From Pseudoalteromonas sp. R3 (GTDB lineage: Bacteria > Pseudomonadota > Gammaproteobacteria > Enterobacterales > Alteromonadaceae): a DNA stretch of 64,000 bases. The position numbers were made by a program, and so were the translations under genes. The notes below the pieces were generated by a model. That model did no database searches and had not been told where the DNA came from. It saw only the letters and a list, made by a program, of their open reading frames with translations. Shown here in pieces: positions 1-9,830 of this stretch. Location: positions 3,844,001-3,908,000 of the forward strand of contig NZ_CP034835.1 of NCBI RefSeq assembly GCF_004014715.1, written 5' to 3'. The stretch's first letter is position 1. Each line of letters starts with the position of its first letter.

Positions 1-504
1 GGGTAATCCATAACGTTGCCGGCAGGCAGACAGAGTCAGGCAATCTGCCGCAAGTGTCTGTCCTTGCCTGAGCAGTCGGTTCCGCTCTATCTGCATGGTA
101 TCGAGGAGCAACTTTGGTCGCGTCTCAATACCGTGGTATACAAACGCCCGCTTGATGAAGCCCCAGTCGAGTAAAGCGTTATGACAGACCAGAATACGCC
201 GCTCAAGTAAGTTACTCAGTTGCTGCAATAAAGCGTATAACGTCTCTCCCCGCTGTAGTGCCTGTTCATCGACCCCATGGATCACTGGACTTTGGCCCAA
301 CTGATGCACTTCCTTGTTCAGCACATGCCGCGCGGAGTTCAATATAATCCGGCCTTGTCGGATCTCCACCCAGGCAGCCGAGACAATCTCGTCCCGTTTC
401 GGGTCCAGGCCGGTTAATTCAAGATCCAATACCACCATATTGGCTTCTGTTAACCTTAACTGACGATAGGTATGCCAGTTTCGCAACCGTGTAAACCAGT
501 TCAC
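1..504 (-). CDS. 3'-5' exonuclease, DNA polymerase III epsilon-like (partial, runs off window start)
   Basis: A DnaQ/RNase T-type DEDD exonuclease is predicted to remove nucleotides from DNA or RNA 3' ends. Reading the minus strand from a GTG at 504 gives 168 open codons that leave the window at base 1. The ExoI box VVLDLELTGLDP carries the D-x-E metal ligands, and a later CHNALLDWGFIKRAF segment matches the ExoII box. The GTG overlaps the TGA of the upstream DUF294 gene (501-503), with AGGGGA just upstream as ribosome site, so the two are translationally coupled. Exonucleases of this kind commonly follow DUF294/CBS genes in acetate-symporter loci. The C-terminus is not visible. The family is secure; the substrate is unknown. 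Confidence 0.8.
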   Translation of the reverse strand, partial: MNWFTRLRNWHTYRQLRLTEANMVVLDLELTGLDPKRDEIVSAAWVEIRQGRIILNSARHVLNKEVHQLGQSPVIHGVDEQALQRGETLYALLQQLSNLLERRILVCHNALLDWGFIKRAFVYHGIETRPKLLLDTMQIERNRLLRQGQTLAADCLTLSACRQRYGLP

Positions 505-2768
505 AGGCTTCCCCTGGCAAATTTAAACGCACATGCCTGCTGGGCTTGTTTAACCAACTGAAATGCCTCTTTGAGTTGATGCCGCTCCAGAGAGCCCAAA
601 TGAGCTGGATTGATACAGTTTTCAGGTAAACCTTCTCGGTCAATCTGAGTGCGTAAACGCAGCTGAGTTAAAAATCGCCAACAGTCCTGTAAATTGGCAA
701 TGTCCTCGTCACTGAGTAGCTTGCGTCCTTTCAGGGCCTTTAATCGCTGTAATGTATTGGCTTTGCTGATCCCGGCTTGTAACGCGTAAAGACGAACAAT
801 ATCGTTAATGATCACAACACCGCGCTTTTTCAGATCCAAATATTTGTGCTTATGTTTGTCTTGTTGCAGCTTAAACTGATGAAATAAACCTATCGGCACA
901 GTATTCACATTGATATCTGCCGCCATTGCTGCATAAAACAATTCATTTTTCGGGCTCTCATTCAGATGATGTAAAAATTGCCCGAACAAAACATCAGATC
1001 CGGTTATAAAACGCAGATCAAAGTAGATTTTACAGTTCAACATGGCATGAGGGGTCGGTGCATGGATCCAGGTGGTGAACCGATCGCACCACTCACTGAT
1101 CGTGCCCCGGCAAGCCGGATTGCTCGCCATAATATTACCCGGGCAAGTGCGGATCCCACATTCATCCAGCTGCTGGCACACAAACGATCCGAGCTGCGAA
1201 AAATACGCTCTTTGCTCATCAGTTATCCCCTCAGGCAACAGCAGGCCATTATCCTGATCGGAATGCAGAGTTTGCTCTTCACGGGCCTGAGAGCCGAAAC
1301 AGATCCAGGCAAACGGGGTCGGAGCAGTACCATATTGCTGTTCGTATAAGTCGATTAAACGGCCAGTCAAAGCATCACTCAAGCCACTGAGCAGTTGCCC
1401 AATCAAAGAAATATCTTCGATCTTATTGGCAAATTCACTCAACAGATCCGGGATCTCCTTCGCCAACTGCTTCACTTCAGCATTGCTGCGCGCTTTATAG
1501 ATCCGCCCAATCAACTGTACCGGATCGCTTTTTTGCTGGCGTAAAAGATCGGTGCTGGTGATCATGCCCATAGGAGTACGATCTTCATTGAGTACGGGCA
1601 GATGATGAATATTGTGCTTCAGCATCAGGTGGAGTGCCGAAAAAATTCGATTATTCTCAAAAATATACTTGGGTTTGACCGTCATGATCTCACGAATAGC
1701 CAGGGCAGGATCCAGCCCTTCAGCCAACACCCGATTACGCAAATCACGGTCGGTCACAACCCCCGCGAGCTGCTTGTTCTGCGTCACCATAATCGAAGAA
1801 ACTCGGTGCTTTTTCATTACTTTGGCCGCATCCTGAATACTGGCCTGTGGCTCCAGCGTCACCGCAGCCCGGCTCATCAGCTCACTAACCGGGCGCTCCG
1901 ACCAGCTCGCCGTCGACTCTTTATAATGATTGGACAATAAGCGTTTGGCGTGGGCACGCACAAAATACTGCTCAAAAGGTTTGTACTCTCGGCGAAGAAA
2001 ATCAAACGCCATCTGAGGCAAGACATACACCAAGCCTGCCTGAACCACTTCCAGTTGATTGCTGATTGGCTCACCCGTTAACAGCGAAGGGTAGCCAAAA
2101 TAGTCCCCTTCGGCTAACCGGGTGATCAGTTCTCCGCTCTCGGAGCGCAGATCGAAATGACCAGAACGACGCAAATCACGGTCGGTCACAACCCCGCGAG
2201 CTGCTTGTTCTGCGTCACCATAATCGAAGAAACTCGGTGCTTTTTCATTACTTTGGCCGCATCCTGAATACTGGCCTGTGGCTCCAGCGTCACCGCAGCC
2301 CGGCTCATCAGCTCACTAACCGGCGCTCCGACCAGCTCGCCGTCGACTCTTTATAATGATTGGACAATAAGCGTTTGGCGTGGGCACGCACAAAATACTG
2401 CTCAAAAGGTTTGTACTCTCGGCGAAGAAAATCAAACGCCATCTGAGGCAAGACATACACCAAGCCTGCCTGAACCACTTCCAGTTGATTGCTGATTGGC
2501 TCACCCGTTAACAGCGAAGGGTAGCCAAAATAGTCCCCTTCGGCTAACCGGGTGATCAGTTCTCCGCTCTCGGAGCGCAGATCGAAATGACCAGAACGTA
2601 CCAGATACAGCTGAGGCAGATCGCTCTTGAACCACTGTGACTGATTCTGTGCGCTGACATAGATGATATCCAGATGTTCAATAAAGTACTCTGTGGCACT
2701 TTGAGCCAGCTGGCCAAATGCGCCTGTTGCTGCACAAAGGCCAGCACATCCTGTACATGAACCGTCAT
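501..2768 (-). pseudogene. cNMP-binding / CBS / DUF294 nucleotidyltransferase-like protein, disrupted by tandem duplication and frameshift
   Basis: In order the protein has a cyclic-nucleotide-binding-like domain (GDYFGYPSLLTGEP), two CBS repeats (SSIMVTQNKQLAGVVTDRD and HHLPVLNEDRTPMGMITSTD), a GlnD-like nucleotidyltransferase core (FGSQAREEQTLHSDQDNG, the GS...DxD pattern) and the DUF294 C-terminal region. The likely start is the ATG at 2768 behind GGAGG. The reading frame is lost near 2710-2735 and the gene holds a direct duplication (1737-2168 and 2169-2598). The open 562-codon stretch 501-2189 begins at a false start made by the duplication junction. Removing the second copy and restoring one base gives a clean 612-residue protein, a normal family length. 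Such proteins are thought to sense nucleotides in acetate-uptake loci; the reaction is not established. Damage may be an assembly artefact. Confidence 0.75.
1737..2598. repeat. Direct tandem duplication, 432 + 430 bp
   Basis: Bases 1737-2168 are repeated immediately at 2169-2598. By eye the copies differ only by two single-base deletions in the second copy: a five-C run reduced to four near 2190, and a three-G run reduced to two near 2321. The unit encodes the end of the cyclic-nucleotide-binding domain through the start of the first CBS repeat. The first copy is exactly 144 codons long, so an intact duplication would have been in frame. Both differences lie in homopolymers, which suggests read error or a mis-merged overlap. 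Confidence 0.9.
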
Positions 2769-2863
2769 AGCCCCTCCCAAAATGACAACTACTCCACAGC
2801 TTGCGCCATGAAGTAGTTGGTTTCTTTGCAATCAGATTGAATCGCAATCCGATAGAGTGAGTA

Positions 2864-4590
2864 TTAATGCGCGTGTGCTGCAGAAGACCCTTTAGGATTG
2901 CGGATCCCATCGACCATTTGCTTCACTTCAAGTGGCGTCTCAGCAGTCAGCTTCATCACAATGGCAGCAATACCAAAGTTTACTAACATACCAATAATAC
3001 CAATCCCCTCAGGCGAAATACCAAACAACCAGTTCGCCGGTGTTTCAGTTCCGGACTGACAAACTTAAAGTAGATAATGTAGGCCGCAGTGAACCCGATA
3101 CCACATACCATACCGCTGATGGCACCTTCTTTATTCATGCGTTTGGAGAAGATCCCCATGATGATCGCCGGGAAGAAGCTTGCCGCCGCCAGACCAAAGG
3201 CAAAGGCCACCACCGACGCCACGAATCCGGGCGGGTTAATACCAAAGTAAGCTGAGATTGCAATGGCCACCATCGCCGACAGACGCGCCGCCAGCAGCTC
3301 CTGTTTATCGCTGATATTCGGCTTGAGTGTCCGTTTGAGTTAAGTCATGGGAAACTGAGGTCGAGATAACCAGTAGCAAACCCGCGGTTGTCGACAGTGC
3401 CGCTGCGATACACCCGCTGCCACCAGTGCAATCACCCAGGCTGGTAAGTCGGCAATTTCCGGGTTCGCCAGTACCATGATATCACGGTCAATTTTCACTT
3501 CATTGCGGCTCGCCGGGTCATCAATTTTACCTGCTGAGTAGAACATTTTGCCGTCGCCATTCTTATCATTGAATACGATAAGGCCCGTTCTTTCCCAATT
3601 TTTCACCCACTGTGGCGCCTCGGCATAGGCCGTACCGCTGCCATCTTTACCATTAATGTGTATCAATCATATTCACACGGGCAAATGACGCAACTGCCGG
3701 TGCTGTGGTGTATACAATGGCGATGAACACCAGAGTCCAGGCCGCTGAAATACGGGTGTCTTTTACTCTGGGTACAGTAAAGAAACGCACGATAACGTGT
3801 GGCAGACCGGCAGTACCGACCATCAGCGCCGCAGTGATAGCAAACACGTCAATCACTCTTGGAGCCTTCGGTATATTGCGCAAAGCCGAGTTCGGTTACT
3901 GAGCCCGTCGAGTTTGTCCAGCAAGTAGGTTCCTGAGCCATCCGCCAGAGTACCACCAAAGCCGGTTTGCGGCAGTAAGTGACCTGTCATCATCAAAGAG
4001 ATAAAAGATAGCAGGCACTAAGTAGGCGAAAACCAGCACACAATATTGTGCAACCTGAGTGTAAGTAATGGCCTTTCATGCCACCCAACAGCGTAGAAGA
4101 ACACAATAACCATGCCGATATACACACCGGTTTCGATGTCGACTTCGAGAAAGCGAGAGAATACCACGCCCACACCACGCATTTGTCCGGCGATGTAAGT
4201 GAAACAGATAAAGATCGCACACAGAATAGCCACAACCCGTGCCACCTGCGAGTAGTATCGGTCGCCGATAAAATCGGGCACAGTAAATTTACCAAACTTA
4301 CGCAGATAAGGTGCCAGGCACAGTGCCAGCAACACGTAACCACCAGTCCAGCCCATCAGATACACACCGCCATCGTAACCGGCGAATGAGATGATCCCCG
4401 CCATGGAGATAAACGACGCAGCACTCATCCAGTCTGCGGCCGTTGCCATGCCGTTTGCCACAGGCGGTACACCGCCACCGGCCACATAGAATTCATTGGT
4501 TGAACCGGCACGGGCCCAGATGGCAATGCCGATGTAGAGGGCAAAACTGAGCCCAACAATTATAAAGGTGAGAGTTTGAACATCCATCAT
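2864..4590 (-). pseudogene. Sodium:solute symporter (SSS/SLC5 family, ActP-like), multiply frameshifted
   Basis: Membrane carrier predicted to couple Na+ to uptake of acetate or another small carboxylate. The start at 4590 follows AAGGAG. The first 170 residues are clean: an N-terminal membrane helix, the [20 protein letters not shown] segment typical of the family, and further helices. After that, recognisable symporter sequence continues to a TAA at 2864 but hops frames at least eight times (near 4078, 4063, 4003, 3893, 3655, 3400, 3350 and 3060). A change of one or two bases restores each. The density of events with preserved protein sequence between them argues for poor sequence quality more than true decay. 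It lies 35 bp after DUF4212 and upstream of the DUF294 gene. Confidence 0.8.
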
Positions 4591-4625
4591 AGCGCTCCTT
4601 ATTCATCCACCGCCGTATTTTTTGT

Positions 4626-4862
4626 TCAGCGCATCCATTTGAATACATAGACAAAAATCAAAGCAACGAAGGTATAAATTGCGCCCTGCTGCGAAAACCA
4701 AAAACCCAACTTAAATCCGAAGAACCGGACTTCGTTGAGTACATCAACCAGCAGAATGCCGCATCCAAAAGACACCACAAACCACACTACTAATAGCTTA
4801 AACATTAAGGCTAGATTCTCTGACCAATATGCTTTTGCTTGTTCTTCACTTTTAAAAGCCAT
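4626..4862 (-). CDS. DUF4212 small membrane protein, symporter partner
   Basis: A 78-residue protein with two hydrophobic segments (about residues 22-40 and 58-75), and charged ends, matching the DUF4212 family. These proteins are almost always encoded just before an SSS-family acetate/solute symporter and are thought to be its small subunit. The start at 4862 was chosen over an upstream in-frame ATG at 4937 because AGGGGA sits nine bases before it and homologues begin MAFK-like. The symporter gene begins 35 bp downstream. The gene itself is intact, unlike its neighbours. Confidence 0.85.
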   Translation of the reverse strand: MAFKSEEQAKAYWSENLALMFKLLVVWFVVSFGCGILLVDVLNEVRFFGFKLGFWFSQQGAIYTFVALIFVYVFKWMR

Positions 4863-4955
4863 GATAAGTCCCCTTTCACACACCTGTCGCCGATGTGCTG
4901 GTGTTAATGACCTTTGACTGTAGCAATGGCCCGTCAAGATGAAATTGAGACCTTA

Positions 4956-4986
4956 GTCGTAACGACGAGGTTACGTTTACGTAAAC
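4956..4986. promoter_or_regulatory. Dyad elements in the divergent DUF4212/crbS control region
   Basis: The 364-bp gap 4863-5226 separates the divergent symporter operon and kinase gene and must hold both promoters. It contains GTCGTAACGAC (4956-4966) and a perfect 12-bp palindrome GTTTACGTAAAC (4975-4986), 9 bp apart. A TATAAT-like box lies at 5040-5045, in kinase orientation, without a clear -35. These dyads are plausible regulator sites, perhaps for the response regulator partnered with the kinase; this is inference. Confidence 0.35.
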
Positions 4987-5226
4987 TGTTACACAAACTT
5001 TTCTCAAGAACCCTTAAACTCATTCAATTCAACAAGTTATATAATTAACACGGCGAACAAACCCACTAAAGGTACAGACATTTGAGAGATAAGACATTAG
5101 TCTAATTAACTCAATAAAAATCGAATAATTTTTTAAAATCAGGTGATTATGCCACTTTGGATTCTCTGCAAGTGATGCTACTTTAAGGCACAAAGACAAT
5201 AACAAGCATTAACACAAGGGCTCACT

Positions 5227-8200
5227 ATGACGGCTGCATTGATCCTCGTTGCCATCGCCTATATCGGCTTACTATTCTGGTTGGCTAACTGGGGAGATAA
5301 AACCACGCCGGTTGCAACACGGATCAGTCACCATCCTTTTGTCTATGCTTTAGCACTGGGTATTTATTGTACATCCTGGACCTATTATGGCTCAGTGGGA
5401 ACCGCCGCGACCAGCAGCTGGCACTATCTGCCCATTTTGCTTGGTCCAGCCCTGCTCTTTATGTTTGGTCAGGGCTTTTTACGCAAGCTGATCCTGGTCA
5501 GTAAAAAGCAGAACATCACCACTATCGCCGACTTCATTCAGCACGCTATGGTAAACGTCAGACCACAGCGGTTATGGTGACCATGATAGCTTTGCTGGCC
5601 ACCATTCCCTATATTGCACTGCAACTCAAAGCACTGAGCAGCAGCTTTTGTTGTTACAACAGGGCACCCCGATCTCAGGGGGCATGCTGGCCCTGACAGG
5701 GACTTTACTGATGGCACTATTTGCCATCTTTTTTGGTACCCGCAAAGTCGATGTGACCGAATACCGCTCCGGATTAATGCTCGCCGTCGCATTTGAATCC
5801 TTGATCAAATTACTGGCACTGATGGCCGTTGCCGTCATAGCCGTACAAGCCTTACTGTCACACAATAACGCCGATATGATGTTGTTTACACATTGGCAGG
5901 GGTTTGATTTTTTCAATTTCAACTTCATTGGCCAGACACTGATGGCAGCCGCCGCCATCGTCTGCCTGCCCCGACAATTCCATGTGACTGTGGTCGACAA
6001 TCAGGATAGTCGTCACCTGCGCACCGCGCGCTGGGCATTCCCACTGTACCTCATACTAATAGCAGCGATGATACTGCCAATCGCAAGCGCTGCCATTCAT
6101 CCAAGTATTGGTCAGGCCGTGGCCGCAGATAGCTTTGTCCTGGCACTGCCCATGATGCAGGGTCATCCGCTGCTCACCACCTTTGTGTTTATCGGGGGCT
6201 TATCCGCCGCCACAGCCATGATAGTGGTGGCAACACTCACACTCAGTACCATGTTATCTAATGATGTCGTACTGCCGCTGCTGCTAAAGCACAAGTTTAA
6301 AAAGAATCGCCTTACCAGCAACTATAAAACCCGTATCCTGCTGATCCGACGCTTTATCATTGCCGCTATTTTGGTTCTGGCGTTTCTCTATCAACAGTGG
6401 TTTGGCCATGGTGAAGCCCTCGCAAATATGGGTCTGGTGGCCTTTTCTCTGGTGACTCAGTTGCTTCCAGCCATTGTCGGCGGACTATACTGGCGCAAAG
6501 GCCATGCTTACGGCGTTTATGCTGGTCTGCTGGCGGGGTTTTTATGCTGGATGTTATTCCTGATGTTCCCTGTGATCGAAGCCGGTAGCAGCCTAGACTT
6601 TGAAACCCGTCAGACTATCATCACCCGCGGCACCTTACTGGCACTGCTGGCCAATATCAGCTGTTACATTAGCTTCTCGTTGGGGGCGTATGAACGCCTG
6701 ATAGATAAAATTCAGGCGGCCGCCTTTGTCAGTCCCTGGGAGCAGGCCAGTGCTGCCAAACGGCTCAACAAAGACGTCAAAGCGACGGTGTATGACTTTA
6801 CCGTGCTACTGCAAACCTTTTTAGGGATCCAGCGCAGTCAGCAGTTACTCAGCCACTACGCCATTAATCACGATATTGAAGACAGCAACGCCTATCCAAG
6901 CGCAGATTTCATTGCCTTTTGTGAGCGGGCACTCACGGGGGTTTTGGGTGCCTCTTCTGCACGCGCCCTGATACATGCCGTTTCCTCAGGTAAACAACTT
7001 GCCTTTGAAGAAGTGGTTAACTTTTTCGATGAAACCACCCAGGCATTGCAATTCAATCAAAACCTGCTTTTCACCTCACTGGAAAACCTCAGCCATGGCA
7101 TTTCGGTGGTGGACAAAGATCTCAACCTGGTTGCCTGGAACCGCCGTTATCATGAAATGTTTGAGTACCCGGATGGTTTTTTGCAAGTAGGCCAGAGCAT
7201 TGAGGAAGTGATCCGCTTTAACGCTGAGCGAGGTGAGTGTGGTCCGGGAGAACTTGAAAAACTGGTCGAAAAGCGCGTGCAGCATTTGAGAAATGGCACA
7301 TCGCACCACTTTATTCGACATCGCAGTAACGGCCAGGTATTCGAAATGACGGGTAACCCGCTGCCAGAAGGCGGCTTTGTCACCAGCTTTTCTGACATCA
7401 CCAGCCATATCGACACGCAGAACGCACTGGAAGAGATCAATATGGATCTCGAAAACCGCATTGAAGCAAGAACACAGGAAGTTCGTCTGATCAATCAGGA
7501 CCTCAAAGCCCAAATTGCCAGCCGGGAGGAAACGGAGCAAGCCCTGGTTGCGGCGAAAAAAGAGGCTGAACGCGCTAATGACAGTAAAACCCGCTTTCTT
7601 GCACTGGCCAGTCACGATATCTTGCAGCCGCTGAATGCCGCTCGCCTTTACCTGGCTGCGATTAATGAGGATAAGCTGGAAGGTAACGACCGCAGTAATC
7701 TGGAAAAGCTGGGTGCCAGCCTGGATTCGACTGTTCATCTGATGTCTGCGCTACTGGACATTGCCAAACTGGAACAGGGCGCAATGAAACCCACACCTCG
7801 CCATTTTGACATCGATGAGATCATGTCGCCCTTGGCCAGTGAATATGCCATTTTGTGTCAGGAAAAAGGTCTGGCGCTGCATGTTAGGACCAGCCATCAG
7901 GTGATCCACAGTGATATTACCTATCTGCGCCGTATCGTGCAGAATCTGGTGTCCAATGCCGTCAAATATACTGAGCAAGGTCGCGTCCTGCTGGCTTGTC
8001 GACGCCGCAGCCACAGTGTTCGCATTGAAGTCTGGGATACAGGCCCCGGTATCACAGAACACGAACAACAAAAAATATTCAACGACTTTTACCGCATTCA
8101 AAGTGGCGACAACAAAGGGGTCGGTCTGGGGCTGGGCGTTGTAAAACGACTGTGTGAACTCCTTAGCATGCCACTGGAAATACACTCCATCCCAGGCAAA

Positions 8201-8653
8201 GGCAGTCGCTTCAGTGTAGAGGTGCCACTGGGAGACCATCAGCAGCTCCAACAAAAAGCAGATAGTTTAGAGCAAAAGGCAACCAGTAAAGCACAGCTCA
8301 ATCTGGTGGTAGTGGATGACGACCCCAAGAACCTGGCTGCCATGGCCAGTTTGCTTGATAAGTGGCAGTTTAGTTATCAGATGTTTGAAAGGGCAAATAA
8401 AGCCCGGGAATATGCCGCAAGCAACCCCGCACCGGATTTTATCCTGATGGATTATCAGCTCGATAATGATGAAAATGGTGTCAGCCTGATCCAGGAGTTA
8501 AGACAGTGCTGGGATGCAAAGATCCCGGCCGTACTCATTACTGCGGTCCGAGATGACAGTTTAAAGCTACAAGCCAAGCAGGCACAGATCCACTACCTGA
8601 GTAAACCGCTAAAACCTGCTAAGCTCAAGGCGCTACTTAGCCACAGCAGTTAA
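5227..8653 (+). CDS. CrbS-like hybrid histidine kinase with SLC5 transporter domain (two apparent one-base deletions)
   Basis: Membrane sensor kinase: an N-terminal Na+/solute-symporter-type region with about a dozen helices, a linker, a PAS domain (NLSHGISVVDKDLNLVAWNR), a dimerisation domain with phospho-His in ASHDILQPLNAARL, an ATPase domain (GVGLGLGVVKRL), and a C-terminal receiver domain (LVVVDDDPKN, phospho-Asp in ILMDYQLD, Lys in LSKPLKP). This matches CrbS, which with CrbR controls acetyl-CoA synthetase and the acetate switch in Vibrio. The divergent symporter operon supports this role. The frame breaks near 5549 (QHAMV for an expected QHRYGKRQ) and near 5647 (a run of T). Adding one base at each gives a continuous 1142-residue protein. 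No CrbR-type regulator lies in the window. Sequencing error is the likelier cause. Confidence 0.8.
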
Positions 8654-9696
8654 TAGGCGAGCTGGATCTGATCACGGCCATTAGCCTTAGCGCGATATAC
8701 AGCCTGATCAGCCATTTTTAGGGCATGACTAAATGGCATACTGGGATTCACCTCAGCGACCCCAAAGCTGGCCGTAACGTGGATCAGCATGTTTTCCTGG
8801 CGCACCTCCATATCCCGCACGGCTGTGCATAACCGGTTGGCCACCATATGTGCATCGCTGACCGAGGTTTCTGGTAGCAGGACCACAAACTCTTCGCCCC
8901 CTAAGCGACAAAAACAGTCTTCCACGCGCACCACGTCCAGGCAACACTGGGCAAACTTCTGCAGCACTTTATCACCGGCATCATGGCCAAAGTCGTCGTT
9001 GATGCGTTTAAATCTGTCCAGGTCCATCATGATCAAGCTCATCGGCCGCTCCGTGCGCTGATGACGGCTCATCTCACGCTTAGCATGCTCCATCAGGAAA
9101 CGGCGGTTGTTCAGGCCCGTCAGCATGTCCTGAAACGCCATTTTGGTGAGCTTTTGCTGCATCCGATATAACTCATGTACTAACAAACGACGGCTACAGC
9201 AATCAGCAACCATTTCCGTGATTGTCACTTCCCACTCCTGCCACTGGCGAACATCAGCAAGCCCTTCACAGCACACCACTCCCAGTGCAATGCCATTTTT
9301 AAAAATGGCCGTATCCAGCATAGTCGCAATGTTGTGAGGCTTAAGGTAGATATCGGTAAATTCGCAGGTACGAGGATCTGTGCAGGCATCCTCCGCAGCA
9401 ATGGACTGGCCGCTGATAATGGTTGCAAAGTAAGTAGGGAAATCTTCAATCGTCAACACTGGCAACTGCTGCGGCACCGCCTGCCAGTCAGTATTGGCGT
9501 AGTTAAGTAACTTGGTCGGCTGATGCATGTCGTCAAACAGCCACACCGACACACGATCGACCTGAAGCAAGGATTTTGCCTCAAAAATGATATCTCGCAA
9601 GAAGCTCTGATGTTCGCCGGAAACATCGACCTCTTGCGAGCTGATCCGCCGCAGTTTTTGCGTGCTCTGAGTTAATCGGTTCAAAGGTACTACCAA
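8650..9696 (-). CDS. GAF-domain diguanylate cyclase
   Basis: A 348-residue soluble protein predicted to make cyclic di-GMP from two GTP. Residues about 25-165 resemble a GAF sensor domain (LLQVDRVSVWLFDD), followed by a short helical linker and a GGDEF domain with DMLTGLNNRRFL, DLDRFKRINDDFGHDAGD and an intact active site RLGGEEF. An RVED inhibitory-site motif lies five residues before GGEEF, so product inhibition is expected. No membrane segment is seen. The stop overlaps the 3' end of the convergent kinase gene by four bases. The ATG at 9696 is the first in-frame start. The signal sensed by the GAF domain is unknown. Confidence 0.88.
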   Translation of the reverse strand: MVVPLNRLTQSTQKLRRISSQEVDVSGEHQSFLRDIIFEAKSLLQVDRVSVWLFDDMHQPTKLLNYANTDWQAVPQQLPVLTIEDFPTYFATIISGQSIAAEDACTDPRTCEFTDIYLKPHNIATMLDTAIFKNGIALGVVCCEGLADVRQWQEWEVTITEMVADCCSRRLLVHELYRMQQKLTKMAFQDMLTGLNNRRFLMEHAKREMSRHQRTERPMSLIMMDLDRFKRINDDFGHDAGDKVLQKFAQCCLDVVRVEDCFCRLGGEEFVVLLPETSVSDAHMVANRLCTAVRDMEVRQENMLIHVTASFGVAEVNPSMPFSHALKMADQAVYRAKANGRDQIQLAY

Positions 9697-9830
9697 GTCG
9701 CAAAACTAATGAATTAGAGCATCGTCTTATTGCGATGCCATGCCGTTGTTATACTCTAATAATATCTCGCCTGCGACAAAATGCATTGTTTTCTTACCCA
9801 AAGGGTATGCATCAAGACCGGATGACCAAA

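Noticed and set aside
2308..2910. 200-codon open frame on the minus strand
   Set aside because: It joins the tail of the symporter region, the gap and part of the duplicated DUF294 gene through frameshifts; it is not a separate gene.
5626..6000. Antisense open frames inside the kinase and other genes
   Set aside because: They are codon-bias shadows of clear coding sequence on the other strand.
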